Shown here one piece after another: positions 47,201 to 59,056 of a stretch of 64,000 nt of DNA. Where the stretch lies: positions 433,012,332 through 433,076,331 of the forward strand of contig CM054059.1 in assembly GCA_028641055.1 (NCBI GenBank), written 5' to 3'. A model generated the notes under the pieces. The model was given only the letters and a program-made list of their open reading frames with translations. It did not search any database and had not been told where the DNA came from. The position numbers and the translations under genes are program-made. Numbering within the stretch: the first letter of the stretch is position 1; each line of letters starts with the position of its first letter. Source of the stretch: Alopecurus myosuroides. Lineage: Eukaryota; Streptophyta; Magnoliopsida; Poales; Poaceae.

Positions 47201-48991
47201 TGATTTCAAAAAGTTCAAGTTCATCAAATTTGGCCAAGTGGTTAAAAAGTTATGATGATTCTAAGATACAGGGGCTAAACTGCAAAATTATAATTCTATT
47301 TTCTATTCGGAAATAAATACAGAGAAAGGCTGGGCCGAAAATGGCTATTTGCCACGCGGCGCGACGGATACGAGGTGGACTTGGGCCGACTGTGCGCTGC
47401 TTTGGGCGACAGATAAGACATAACGCGCATGCTCACGCGGCGCTCTCTGATTGGCCCGTACCGCTTCGAGGGGAGATCTAATTTGGGGCGTTCCTGGTAG
47501 ATCCGACGGCTAAGGGAGAGAGAGGAACTCACCGCTGTGAATCCCGCCGGAATTCGTCGCCGGTAATGACGAGGACGGCGGCGCGGGCTCGGTTGCTCAC
47601 GGAGGCGACGCTGAAGGGGGTCTCCGGGCTCGATAATCAGACGAGGAGAAGCGGCACAAGGCGAAGATGCAGAAGGTGTCCACGGCGCACCTCCCCGCTT
47701 CCGGTAACAGCGGCGCGACATGGATGGGGGCGGTGCGTCTCCGACGAGCTTCAGGTGCGTTGCTTCTGCAGAGGAAAAAGTAAGGGGAGGGGTTGAGGAG
47801 GGGCGCGAGGACCAGAGGAATCGAACGACGGGGTTCTCGGCCACAGAGACTAGCTCACCTCGCCGGAAATGGAGATCGACGGCGGCGGATGCGGCTGACT
47901 CCGGCGATAGATTCAGAGGGATTGGGGGCACAATTTTGCGAGCCAGGGGAGGGGAAAGGAAGAGGGGGCATGGGGCTTTAAGGTGATGTGCTGGTGGTGG
48001 CCGTTTCTGCACTTAATCGCGTGAATTAACGCGAGTAATTTCGAAGAAGAAACGGGCACTTCAGTTTCTCTGCGGTATGAAGATGAGGTGACGTCATAGA
48101 TGACGTCATCATCATTTTTTTCCTGTTTTCTTATTTCCTTTATAACTTTTGATTTAAAAATCCTTTTAGCCTCAAATAAATTTCAAAAAAAAATTTATAA
48201 TTAAATTATATACCAAATAGAAACATTATTATGATGTTTCCTACACAAGTCAATTTTTATATTTTGTAATTAAAATTAAATCACTAATAGGAATTAATAA
48301 AAAAATTAAAATAGAAAATGTAAATAAATGGAAATAGAGTCTTATAAAATTTTAGATACATTATTTAGGTCAAATATTGTTTCTCAAAGCAAGTTCATCC
48401 CATTATTACATTTTATAATTTTAACATATTACTAAATCACTTAATAGCAACTTAATGCCATTTTTTAAATAATAATAATAATTATTACTAAAGTGAATTA
48501 ATAAAATTTAGAATAAAAGTACAAGTCATAATATTGTTTTCTAAGTCCCCTTTTCTGTCATTTTCAAAGCAGTGCATTTTATTTTCACACCTTTATGTTT
48601 AAAGCTTGGAATAACAATTAAAAATTATTATTAAAATATTTTATTCTCATAAAATGTTTTGGAGGTTTAGAACTTTATTAAGGGTTATGAATCTTTGATT
48701 TTTGTTGACATATACTATTTCCAAAGTGATATTTGAGTTGGAAACATTTTATATAATGGAGTTTGCTAAGGAGAAACTCTCACTTTGAATTATGAAGACT
48801 TAGTTGAAGGTGGTTTTTGGATTATGGAAAACAGAGGCATTAATGGATTTTTAATTTCTATAACATTGGAATAACAATATTATTTCCTTTGTGTTTGCGT
48901 TTTATTTGTTTTTGGTGGATTGCTTTAATAGAAAACAAAAAGTTTCAATTTTTTGTGATTTTTGCACTTTCCAAAAATCAGGGATGTTACA
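44254..48991 (-). repeat. Gypsy F 3' LTR
   Basis: It runs from TGTAGCGTTCCC to GGGATGTTACA. A GC-rich block at 47300-48060 lies in otherwise AT-rich sequence. A 238-codon minus-strand ORF (47296-48012) is open here but broken in the partner LTR, so it is not called as a gene. Confidence 0.92.
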
Positions 48992-50772
48992 GACTACCAC
49001 CCTTAAAAGAAATCTCGACCCGGGATTTGGGAAGACTAGAAAGAAAGATTAGGTTTGGGTATCTGGTACCAAAACAACTAGGTGGGCTACCACCCTTAAA
49101 AGAAACTTTTGTGGGTAGTCTATTTTCATTACATTGGAGTGTAGATTGATCTGAGATTGGCTTGAGTAAAACTTTCCTTCACGGTAGAGCTGTAGGCCAA
49201 CACAGATTTGTTAAACTACCTTTGACACTAAGGGGTCACTCTTTGGGTCAATCAAAATTCTTTGGGTCACTCTCAACTTGGTATTTTGATGTCCTTGGCA
49301 ATCTTACATCTTGTTGTTGTCATCCTTGAAGCAAGCACCATGTTATTTCTTACGAAACTCTCATGGTAGGAAAAATCTTCCATTGCTTGATAGCTCCAAG
49401 GTTGGCTTGATCCTCACCGAAAATAGTACGTTTTCAGCAACACTAACATAGGGTCATTATTGTATTCTACCATTCTATGGTTCAGGTTTAACATCGTCGT
49501 CTCTCTAATAGGTATGTCACTCAGATTTAACATTCCTCATAGCAAAAGTAAATAATGTGAGTAGTCACCATGGGGGCCAATCCATGTTGCACTCAATCAT
49601 TACCTTGTACTTGGTTTGATGAATCTTGTTTAATAACACTAGGTCACCTCACTTGTCTAACAGAAAGTTTCCAATCTGTCAGACAAACTTGAGCTAACTA
49701 TCATTTCTCAACTAGTGGGTTGCGTAAAACTCCTATGTACACAAACTTGATAGTTGTGTTTCTTCATTGTTTCTTCTCTTGTGTAGTTGGCTCTGAAATC
49801 TTCATAGCTCTTGCAACTTGGGGTTCACTTGTGGTTCTTCACTTTGATTGGCTTGCTGCTCCTTATGATGTAGTTGTCATTGATCATGGATGTGATTGTT
49901 CCTTCACGCACAAAAGGATCTCAAAATCTGTGGCATTCCTCAATTGTATGTCTTGTGTCTCTATAAAGAACTATGCATGACATTCTTGGGTGAAGGGTTT
50001 ATTCTTACACTTCATATGGTAGTTCTCTATGGTTGGTAAATGGGTTTTGGTTTGTCTTAGCATGGAAGAGTAGAGATTAGAAAGATCTAAGTAAGATCCT
50101 ACTCCAACACAACAGATCAAGGAAACTCATCTTGCAAACAACACATAATAAACATATAGCATTACATTCATCACACCAAACAACAAGGTTTTTAGAAAAC
50201 TCTAATATTGTCATACCACCCTCATTGGTATGATCAATATGCTATCACGTTAACGTTGTTCTAACAAGGTAACTAGATTGGTGGTCTCATCTATATCTTC
50301 TTAGTTTCTTCAAATTCTTCTAAAATCTTGAGTTTAGGTCTTCATGTGGTGAAAATACTTCTTGCACTTCTTGATATGGTCATCAACATTCTTGTCTTGA
50401 TGGTATTGAAGAGGGAGGTCATCTAGAAAATTTCGAAGGTGAATAATAGATGATAGGATATGAGAAAGATTAAGAGGATTGTTTTGTTTCTAGAAAGTTT
50501 GAACATAGAAAGTTTTCAATCCTAGGGTGATCAAGGGGTTATTAACAACTTGTTGCAAATTGGATATTCACTATAGTGAGAAGGACAATGCACCCGCAAG
50601 CCAATCACGGAACGGTCTCGTGTCCATGGACACGTAAAGTTGTCCTGGCCGCTTCATCTCACTATGCCGCTAGGATCCAAAATACTCTAAGGAGATAATA
50701 ACATGATAAAAAATGGCTTCCAAACCTAAGGGTCTCGAATCCTACAGGCAACACAATGCTTTGATACCATTT
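48992..50772 (-). other. Gypsy F internal region, non-coding
   Basis: It starts on the plus strand with GACTACCACCCTTAAAAG (complement of the polypurine tract) and is collinear with the B interior. No gag or pol ORF is seen; the small ORF at 49720-49980 has no domain signature. A stretch at about 50530-50710 is absent from B. Confidence 0.8.
50753..50769 (-). promoter_or_regulatory. Primer binding site of gypsy F
   Basis: On the minus strand TGGTATCAAAGCATTGT follows the LTR, a Met-tRNA type primer site with one substitution relative to the perfect site of element B. Confidence 0.85.
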
Positions 50773-53700
50773 TGTAGCGTTCCCACATTTAAATAATGTA
50801 AGGACACCTGTGTTATTGTGCTAGTCCCTGGATCAATTGCTAGCACCACAGTACAAAATGAAATATCATGCAAATGCATCAAATTCTATTATATCGCATG
50901 ATCCAGTCTTTACAAAATAGTATTACAACTTGCATAGTCCTAGAAGACTAGCAGTAATCAAAGATATACAACAGAAGACATAGTACAACATTAAGCCCAT
51001 CTTCTTCATGTGCCACAGGCAAAACATGTTGGCGATAGTCTCGAGATCCTAAACGAAATCCTCATCACTCGTCTTTAGAAACATCTGCAATATGGAATAT
51101 GCAGCCACAAGGGAGTCAATACAATTTAATGTATTGGCAAGTAACACTATGGTGGATATAAATGGCAATACTAATACTACATGCTTATTTGGCTGAGTGG
51201 AGTTTAGGCTAAGTTTGCATAAAGCCAGTTTTGTCCTATCTCTTTTGTAAAACAAACTTTTCTTTTCAAAGGGGGTGGCAACATTGGATTAAGATACAAG
51301 CACCACAATACTCTTCACTTGGTCAAAATTTTACTTATTGAAATTGGTGATGAGATTCTTTCGTCAATCCTTGTCCAGCTGCTCATAGTTGTCCATAAAC
51401 GGGGACACGGCTAAGATCTTAATTTGTTGACTCTGCAGAGGTTGTGCACTTTCACCCTTTGTCTTCAATTAGCCCAAACATCCTATACACCCGGAGTGCA
51501 TCATGGAAAGGAGAGAATTGAGACGAGATCTTTTAGAAGAAGGAATTCAACCCACCGGAAAGACCCGTTCCACCTATAATTATGCTACATCTACTTGTCA
51601 AGCCTGGGCTGAACCCTCACAACTTAATTGATCAAGACAGAGCCCATATTGTCAAAAGGCTGCACGGGAAGCTACTAAACTTAGAGGGACATAGTAATCT
51701 CTTTGTTCCTGGGTGGCCATCCGCAAGTGACAACCTCAAGTGGAATAACCCTTAGACAAGGGCCCTGAGGAAACACTCAACATAATCCAGTCTTACCACT
51801 TCCACCCAGGTGGTTCATTTATTAGTTATACTTAGAATTTTTCCTCAACATCTAGTAAAACAATTTGTAATATTGCATAGCATCAACTAAGTTCTAAGGC
51901 TATCAAAATAACAAGGGTAAAAGAGATGGCTACACACTACTAGGATAATAACATAGCATAATATAACTTAGTAAAATTTCCTATCATGCATACTACTCAA
52001 AATCAACTAATGCATATAGAAAATAATGGGTAGTTGATGGTGTGTTACTTGCCTTGTTGAAGTTGGTGAAGAATTCACACTCTTCACAAAAGATCGTTGC
52101 TCTCCGTACAATCTATTCATTGAAAACACAATAAAAATAAATAAACAAGCATCCTAGCAATCAAACACATAAGTGAAGAAAACAAACATAGCAAATAATC
52201 ATAACAAAGGGGTTGTACCAAGTTGGCTAGGGCAAGGGCAAGATTTGAGTTCAATACTTGTTAAGGAAATTCCATGGTTTTACTTGGGATGGACTAGGTT
52301 GAGTTTGATGTGATCTAACTTTATTATAAACATATTTGTCGAGGAAGTTCCAAGAGTTCACCAAGGTGATCTCACTATTTCAACTAAAGTAACACATAAC
52401 AATGTGTAACACTTAGTCATCTTCATCAGGACATTTGAGTGATCTAAGTTAGTCCTACCATTTTGGTTTAGGATAGGTCTAGGTTCAACTAACTTCATAA
52501 CAAGGAGATAACAAGTTAAAGTCTTGGTCTTTTCCATTTGGGTCAAGGGTTGGACAAAAACAACTTGTTATTCTTCAATTTGTGTGGATTGTTCCAAGCC
52601 TTCACATGCTTGTCTTCTTGGAGTTCATCGTCATGCTTCTATTGTAGTTTCCTCCTTGGATGGATTCTTCTCTTGGTCGTGATAGATTTCTTCATGGCTT
52701 TCACTTCACTAATTTGTTTTGGGTATGGGATGGGCACAAAATACCACTAAGTCAAGAGAAAGAAAATAGGAAGAAAGGTAGAAAGAGAGAGGGAGATGTT
52801 TTCTTCTGGACTTCTTCACACTTGCACTTCCTTTAGTTTCTTCTATTTGTGGAGTCTTTTCTTAAAAATTTCTTCATTTATCCTCCTTGTATCTCTTCAT
52901 GTTGCCACCAAGTTGAAAGGAGAAGAATAGAAAAGGGGAGGAAAAATACTTAGAGAGAAAGGGGGTTAGTCTTCTGGAAGTTTCTCTGGTTTTCTTCTAA
53001 GTTTTTCCACTTCTTGGAGATGCTTCTGAAGTTTGTTTTATTTTCTAAGTCCTTCATTGGTCTTCTATCTTCAGGTTGAAAAATCTCTAGATGGTTAAGT
53101 CCTCCATTGCACTTCATGGTTCTCACAAATCCCAACTTGGTGAAATCTTGAAGCAAGCATGGGGAGACAAGAAGTTGATGGAAACATCTGTACTAGTGTT
53201 TTTAGGTTCATTTTTTGGCTAATTATAATTTGAAACTTCACTAAGGACTTAGCCTTGGTTTCATATAGCCATACACACATAGAACCACTTAAGCAAAATA
53301 TTTCCTAAGTCATTTTTAATATGGTGTGAAACATGTGTGTGATAACTTGGCCTAAAATACATGGGTATGGCTCATATGTGTCCAAAATTCTATGGCACTG
53401 GTTTCTATGGATTAAGGTTGCCATATGGAGCAACAATGCTTAAGAAAACATATTAAAATTATTTATAGAATTTAAACCAAGTCAAATTTGCTCAAATTGC
53501 CATATAATTCTAAATCCATTCTAAACTTGTTCAAATAATATTTTTTGCTTATGGATCTGTTAGTAAACATTGTAAGGAACCCAAAACAATTTAGTTTGCA
53601 AAAATTGGATTTGCAGAATTTGAATTATGTCAAATTTCATCAAACAAGCATATTTGAAAATGATCATATTTTAAATTGTCAAATTTTAATTTGGTTAACG

Positions 53701-55516
53701 CCAAAAGATTCTACATGTTCTGGTGATTTCAAAAAGTCCAAGTTCATCAAATTTGGCCAAGTGGTTAAAAAGTTATGATGATTCTAAGATACAGGGGCTA
53801 AACTGCAAAATTATAATTCTATTTTCTATTCGGAAATAAATACAGAGAGAGGCTGGGCCGAAAATGGCTATTTGCCGCGCGGCGCGACGGATAGGAGGTG
53901 GGCTTGGGCCGGCTGTGCGCTGCTTTGGGCGACAGATAAGACATAACGCGCATGCTCACGCGGCGCTCTCCGATTGGCCCGTACCACTTCGAGGGGAGAT
54001 CTAATCTGGGGCGTTCCTGGTAGATCCGACGGCTAAGGGAGAGAGAGGAACTCACCGCTGTGAATCCCGCCCGAATTCTTCGCCGGTAATGACGAGGATG
54101 GCGGCGCGGGCTCGGTTGCTCACGGAGGCGACGCTGAAGGGGATCTCCGGGCTCGATAAATCAGACGAGGAGAAGCGGCATAACACGAAGATGCAGAAGG
54201 TGTCCACGGCGCACCTCCCCGCTTCCGGTAACAGCGGCGCGGCGTGGATGGGGGACGGTGCGTCTCCGACGAGCTTCGGTTGCGTTGCTTCTGCAGGGGA
54301 AAAAGTAAGGGGAGGGGTTGAGGAGGGGCGCGAGGACCAGAGGAATCGAACGACGGGGTTCTCGGCCACAGAGACTGGCTCACCTCGCCGGAAATGGAGA
54401 TCGACGGCGGCAGATGCGGCTGATTCCGGCGATAGATTCAGAGGGATTGGGGGCACAATTTTGCGAGGCAGGGGAGGGGAAAGGAAGAGGGGGCATGGTG
54501 CTTTAAGGTGATGTGCTGGTGGTGGCCGTTTCTACACTTAATCGCGCGAATTAACGCGAATAACTTCGAAGAAGAAATGGGCACTGCAGTTTCTCTGCGG
54601 GTTGAAGATGAGGTGACGTTATAGCTGACGTCATCATCATTTTTTTCCTGTTTTCTTATTTCCTTTATAACTTTTGATTTAAAAATACTTTTAGCCTCAA
54701 ATAAATTTCAAAAAAATAATTATAATTAAATTATATACCAAATAGAAACATTATTATGATGTTTCCTACACAAGTCAATTTTTATATTTTGTAATTAAAA
54801 TTAAATCACTAATAGGACTTAATACAAATTTTAAAATAGAAAATGTAAATAAATGGAAATTGGGTCTTATAAAATTCCAGATACATTATTTAGGTCAAAT
54901 ATTATTTCTCAAAGCAAGTTCATCCCATTATTACATTTTATAATTTTAACATATTACTAAATCACTTAATAGCAACTTAATGCCATTTTTTAAATAATAA
55001 TAATTATTATTATTAAAGTGACTTAGTAAAATTTAGAATAAAAGTACAAGTCATAATATTGTTTTCTAAGTCCTCTTTTATGTCATTTTCAAAGCAGTGC
55101 ATTTTATTTTCACACCTTTATGTTTAAAACTTGGAATAACAATTAAAAATTATTATTAAAATATTTTATTCTCATCAAATGTTTTGGAGGTTTAGAACTT
55201 TATTAAGGGTTATAAATATTTGATTTTTGTTGACATATACTATTTCCAAAGTGATATTTGAGTTGGAAACATTTTATATAATGGAGTTTGCTAAGGAGAA
55301 ACTATCACTTTGAATTATGAAGACTTAGTTGAAGGAGGTTTTGGGATTATGGAAAACAGAGGCATTAATGGATTTTTAATTTCTATAACATTGGAATAAA
55401 AATATTATTTCCTTTGTGTTTGCGTTTTATTTGTTTTCGGTGGATTGCTTTCATAGAAAACAAAAAGTTTCAATTTTTTGTGATTTTTGCACTTTCCAAA
55501 AATCAGGGATGTTACA
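50773..55516 (-). repeat. Gypsy F 5' LTR
   Basis: It is collinear with 44254-48991, with a GC-rich block at about 53840-54620. It is followed by TCTCC at 55517-55521. Confidence 0.92.
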
Positions 55517-55521
55517 TCTCC

Positions 55522-56414
55522 ACAAACTTTGCATGCTTTGAGTGTTGACAACCAATCTTATTCTGCCTCATAGTTATCACTAGCTATGAAGGGATGATTG
55601 TTTTCACTATTTTCCATGTTTTGGGACATCATGTGCACTATCAGAGTTTGGGTATCTAACACCTGCTGCATTCCTCGTGCTAACTCCATATTGGGGTTGC
55701 TGGCTTGATTTTGGGTCATCAATTGTATCAGCTGAGTTTGAGCTTCTAGTAGCATCTGCATTGCTATTGACTTCTCAGGGTTGATGGCATTTGGTCTAGA
55801 CATATGTTTGGGGTTTTAGGGGGAGATTAGTAGAGGTTAGAAAGATAGCTAAAGGAGGTTCCTACCCCAACACAACAGATCAAGGAAACTCATCTTACAA
55901 ACAACACATAACAAACATGTAGCAACACATTCATCACACTAACACCAAAGTTTTAGAAAGCAACCTAGTATTGTCATACCACACTCAGATGTATGATCAA
56001 TACACTAACACGTTAACGTTGTTAAAGTAACTAGATTGGTGGTCTCATCTATGCCTTCTTCAGTTCTTCAAATTCTCATCTACATGTCTTGAGGTGTTCT
56101 TGATTGTTGTGAAGGCTAAGTATTTCTTCGAGTTCTTCAATAATCTTGAGTGTAGGTCTTCAGATGGTGACAATATTTCATTTGCACTTCATGGTATGGT
56201 CATCAACAATCATTCCTTGATGGTATGGAAGAGGTAGGTTATCTAGAACAAGATAAGAAAAATTTGAAGGTGAATAATAGATAAGAAGATATGAGAAAGA
56301 TGAAGATGGGATGTTTTGTTTCTAGAAAGATTGACCATTGTAAATTTTCAATCCTAGGGTCTTTTCAAAACATAGGGTCTCGAATTCTACAAGAAACACA
56401 ATGCTATGATACCA
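55522..56414 (-). pseudogene. Gypsy fragment D, gag N-terminus and leader
   Basis: The minus-strand ATG at 55803 opens MSRPNAINPEKSIAMQML, a Gln/Met-rich helix-forming segment, and meets a TAA at 55558-55560. In the same frame the beginning of a zinc knuckle (CKVCG) runs into the F insertion point and continues at 44253; the usual knuckle histidine reads Gln. The sequence from 55804 to about 56395 is the untranslated leader shared with B and F. A degraded primer site (complement of ACACAATGCTATGATACCA) lies at about 56396-56414. No pol is present. Confidence 0.72.
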
Positions 56415-56624
56415 TTTTGTGGCTTTCCCACATTTAAATAATGTAACAACACCTGTGTTATTGTGCTAGTCCCTGGATCAGTTGCTAGCACCATAGTACA
56501 AAATGAAATATCATGCAAATGGGTCAAATTCTATTACTTCGCATGATCCAGTCTTTACAAAATAACATTACAACTTGCACAGTCTTAGAAGACTAGAAGA
56601 AAACAAAGTATTACATTGGAGAAC
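56415..56624 (-). repeat. Gypsy fragment D, 5' LTR end (truncated)
   Basis: TGTGGCTTTCCCACATTTAA is the D version of the family LTR end TGTAGCGTTCCC. After about 210 bp it is cut by a Sabrina-like LTR at 56625. Confidence 0.8.
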
Positions 56625-57232
56625 TGATACGTCAAAAACGAATCCTTAATTTCTGATGTTCCATGTTGTTCTCTTATTGTTTCCCACATGTTTGATATGC
56701 ACTTTATGTCATTTTTATCGATTTTACGGACTAACCTATTGACAAGATGCCATGAAGACAGTTCCATGTTTTCTACTGTTTTTAGTTTCAGAAAAGTTGT
56801 TCTAGAAATATTATCGGAATTGGAAAATTCGAAGCCCGAAAGTCTTAGAATTTCCGAAGGTTCCATGGAGTCCACAAGAGACCCGGAAGGGGGTCTCAGG
56901 GGGCCCACACCGTAGGGCGGCGCACCCCCCTTGCCGCTCCATGGGGTGGTGTGGGGGCCCCCAGTCCTCCACCGCCTCTGCCTTTTCGCCTATTTATTCC
57001 TCCCGAGACGTATACCCTAGATATATTCCACTTCGTCCCAAAAAACACCCGAGGACGCCGTCATTGTCATCCCGAGATCGGGAGGGTTCTGGAGCTCTCC
57101 CCAGCACCCTGCTAGGAGGGAAATTCATCACCGGAGGGGTCTACACCACCATGCCCTCCTCCGAATTGATGCGTGAGTAGTTCATCCCTGGACTACGGGT
57201 CCATAGCAGTAGCTAGATGGTTGTTCTATCCA
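56625..57232 (+). repeat. Sabrina-like LTR, truncated
   Basis: It begins TGATACGTCAAAAACGAATCC and parallels the LTR at 40419 through TTCATCCCTGGACTACGG...GGTTGTTCTATCC, then diverges at about 57232. Whether it is the other LTR of the 40419 element or a separate insertion cannot be decided from the sequence. Confidence 0.75.
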
Positions 57233-57316
57233 CTTCATCGGTTGTCATCATCGTTTTGAATCCGCTGGGTTTTTTTGCCGGCCATGGCGATGAACACTAC
57301 AAGTAGTACTACTATA

Positions 57317-57370
57317 CCTCCGTTCCCTGAAGTAGCTTGCTAGAAAGGCTTACATTATGGAACGGAGGGG
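57317..57370. mobile_element. Stowaway-like MITE remnant
   Basis: CCTCCGTTCC (57317-57326) and GGAACGGAGG (57359-57368) form terminal inverted repeats of the Stowaway type with TA nearby. At about 54 bp it is much shorter than usual, so it is a deletion relic. Confidence 0.6.
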
Positions 57371-57540
57371 ATAACTAATTAGTACATGTATTTTGTAGGG
57401 GTTTTAGTACTAAAATTGTAGTATTTATGCAGATTAGTACTGGTAGAAATAATTTTGTTGATCATTAATGCTGTTATTTGTGTAGTTGTATCATGGAATC
57501 TGTTCTAATTAATACGCTTGTTTTTGTGTTTAGAAATCAG

Positions 57541-57664
57541 GAATGGCTCAAAACCTATGTGAGTTCTGTTCTGATGAACCTGACATGTGTCTCGCCGGCA
57601 TTGAACTGCCATTATTGACTTTTAGAGTGAGGATGTGGGTGTCTACAGAATTTTTTCATCAAGC
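57541..57664 (+). CDS. Unrecognised candidate exon
   Basis: An AAATCAG acceptor is followed by an ATG at 57543, an open frame of 40 codons (starting MAQNLCEFCSDEPDMC and ending STEFFHQA) and a consensus GTAAGT donor at 57665. Two CxxC-like cysteines occur near the start. I do not recognise the protein and found no convincing next exon nearby. It could be a captured gene fragment inside a transposon, or chance. Confidence 0.3.
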
Positions 57665-59051
57665 GTAAGTACGTATCCTTGACATTATAATTATGTTGTT
57701 CCTGAGCTTTTAATTTGTTGACGAATATATGTGTGCTTATTATATTAAACTAGCAAACAAGCCCGTGCGTTGCAACGGGCAAGAAAAGTAGTGTATGCGT
57801 TGCGGAGGCACAAAAACTACATTCTCGTTGCTACAGCCGCCACCCGTCGCTGGTTTACACAAGAGACTGAAAAAACCATTATACGACTCTTCCATTAAAT
57901 TCTTGAGGCAGTGAGTTCTCACAAATGGTTCTAAACACATAGCTTTAGTTCTATTGCCTGAACGCTACACTGTTTATAATAAAACTACACTGTTCATATA
58001 ACAAAAAAGTAAATCCAAATTCATGAGTTGCTCAATGTCGTATAAATTTTTAGCTCGACTCAAGATCAACACATATAAGTTTTTCAACGGTAGCACATGG
58101 CCAGGAAAATATCATATTCTTACTTTCTTCTCCATGACTCAGATTCACTCTGTGTTCGAAAATGCCACCTTGATTTCTTGTCCATCTGAAATGATAATCA
58201 TATTACACCGGTCTAGAGCCCAACACTACCATTGACATGTTCAAGAACCTCGTCAGCTTCACAGAAGGGATGAAGTATATACAGAACCCTGGAAGTATGA
58301 GTTCCCTTTTTCTACATGAGGATAGAAAAGTACTCTACATATTTTTCTTACAAATTAACCAACTGTCTTTCTTTTCTAAAATAACAACTCGTAGCTCATA
58401 TCTGGAAATAGAGTATATTGCATAAAATAATTTCATCCAATTTGACAGATAAAGCTACATGAATGAAGTAGTAAGAGAGGAAATATATAGCTTAAAAAAA
58501 GTAAGAGGAAAAATATTTCTATGCTTTAGGAGGCAAATCTGCAAATACATTTCTTCATCTCAGTGTATTTGGAAAGATATTTCTATGCTTTAGGAGGCAA
58601 ATCTACAAATACATTTCTTCATCTCAGTGTATTTGGAAAGATATTTCTATGCTTTAGGAGGCAAGTCTCTTCACCCTTTAACCGAATGTAGAAAATAATA
58701 AAATGTGACCAAAGAATTTTTGGATCAAGAACAATGCACGAAATAGATAACTAATTGTCATCTTTGAACCATACTTCATAAGGTTATACATAGTTTGTAT
58801 TATAAATTTCTCGCTCAGTATTATATTAGGGGAACAAATGATGTCAGCGATGGTGTTTTACCCCTATGCTACTGGTTAGTAAATATTTAAAATGTTCGAT
58901 ACATGAATCATTGTCAGTGCAATCAAAACTTGAGAGATAGTGGTAGGTCTGTAAGCTTTGCATCACGGTTATAGAATAAATTCAGTCGAAAATCCAGATG
59001 TATTCTTAATAATAGCTTCAATTCACGCGCACTTAGAGATGATTCATTGTT
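57665..59051. other. Unidentified repeat DNA
   Basis: There is no gene that I can support. GCCCGTGCGTTGCAACGGGC at 57761-57780, after AACTAGCAAACAA, is a palindromic motif I recognise as recurrent in grass repeats without being able to name the family. A 64 bp tandem repeat lies at 58513-58667. Small ORFs (57740-57940 minus, 58023-58235 plus) have no signature. The copia G element inserted at the right edge. Confidence 0.45.
58513..58667 (+). repeat. 64 bp tandem repeat, 2.4 copies
   Basis: Units start ATATTTCTATGCTTTAGGAG at 58513, 58577 and 58641 (the last is partial). They are almost identical. Confidence 0.92.
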
Positions 59052-59056
59052 TGGCA
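59052..59056. repeat. Target site duplication of copia G, TGGCA
   Basis: TGGCA at 59052-59056 and 63055-63059 flank the element. This pair also fixes the LTR start at 59057 rather than at the more obvious TGTTGG at 59072. Confidence 0.88.

Larger units (their letters stand above)
44254..55516 (-). mobile_element. Gypsy element F, complete, large-LTR non-autonomous
   Basis: The 11.26 kb element has LTRs of 4738 bp (44254-48991) and 4744 bp (50773-55516), a 1781 bp non-coding interior, and a perfect TSD. It is the same family as B but a distinct subfamily, with many consistent differences. It inserted into the gag zinc-knuckle coding sequence of family member D. It has no coding capacity of its own. 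Confidence 0.92.

Noticed and set aside
47296..48012. 238-codon minus-strand ORF, one of the longest in the window
   Set aside because: It lies in the GC-rich block of the F LTR. The same place in the partner LTR (53819-54456) is frameshifted, codon use looks like GC-driven chance, and no domain is visible.
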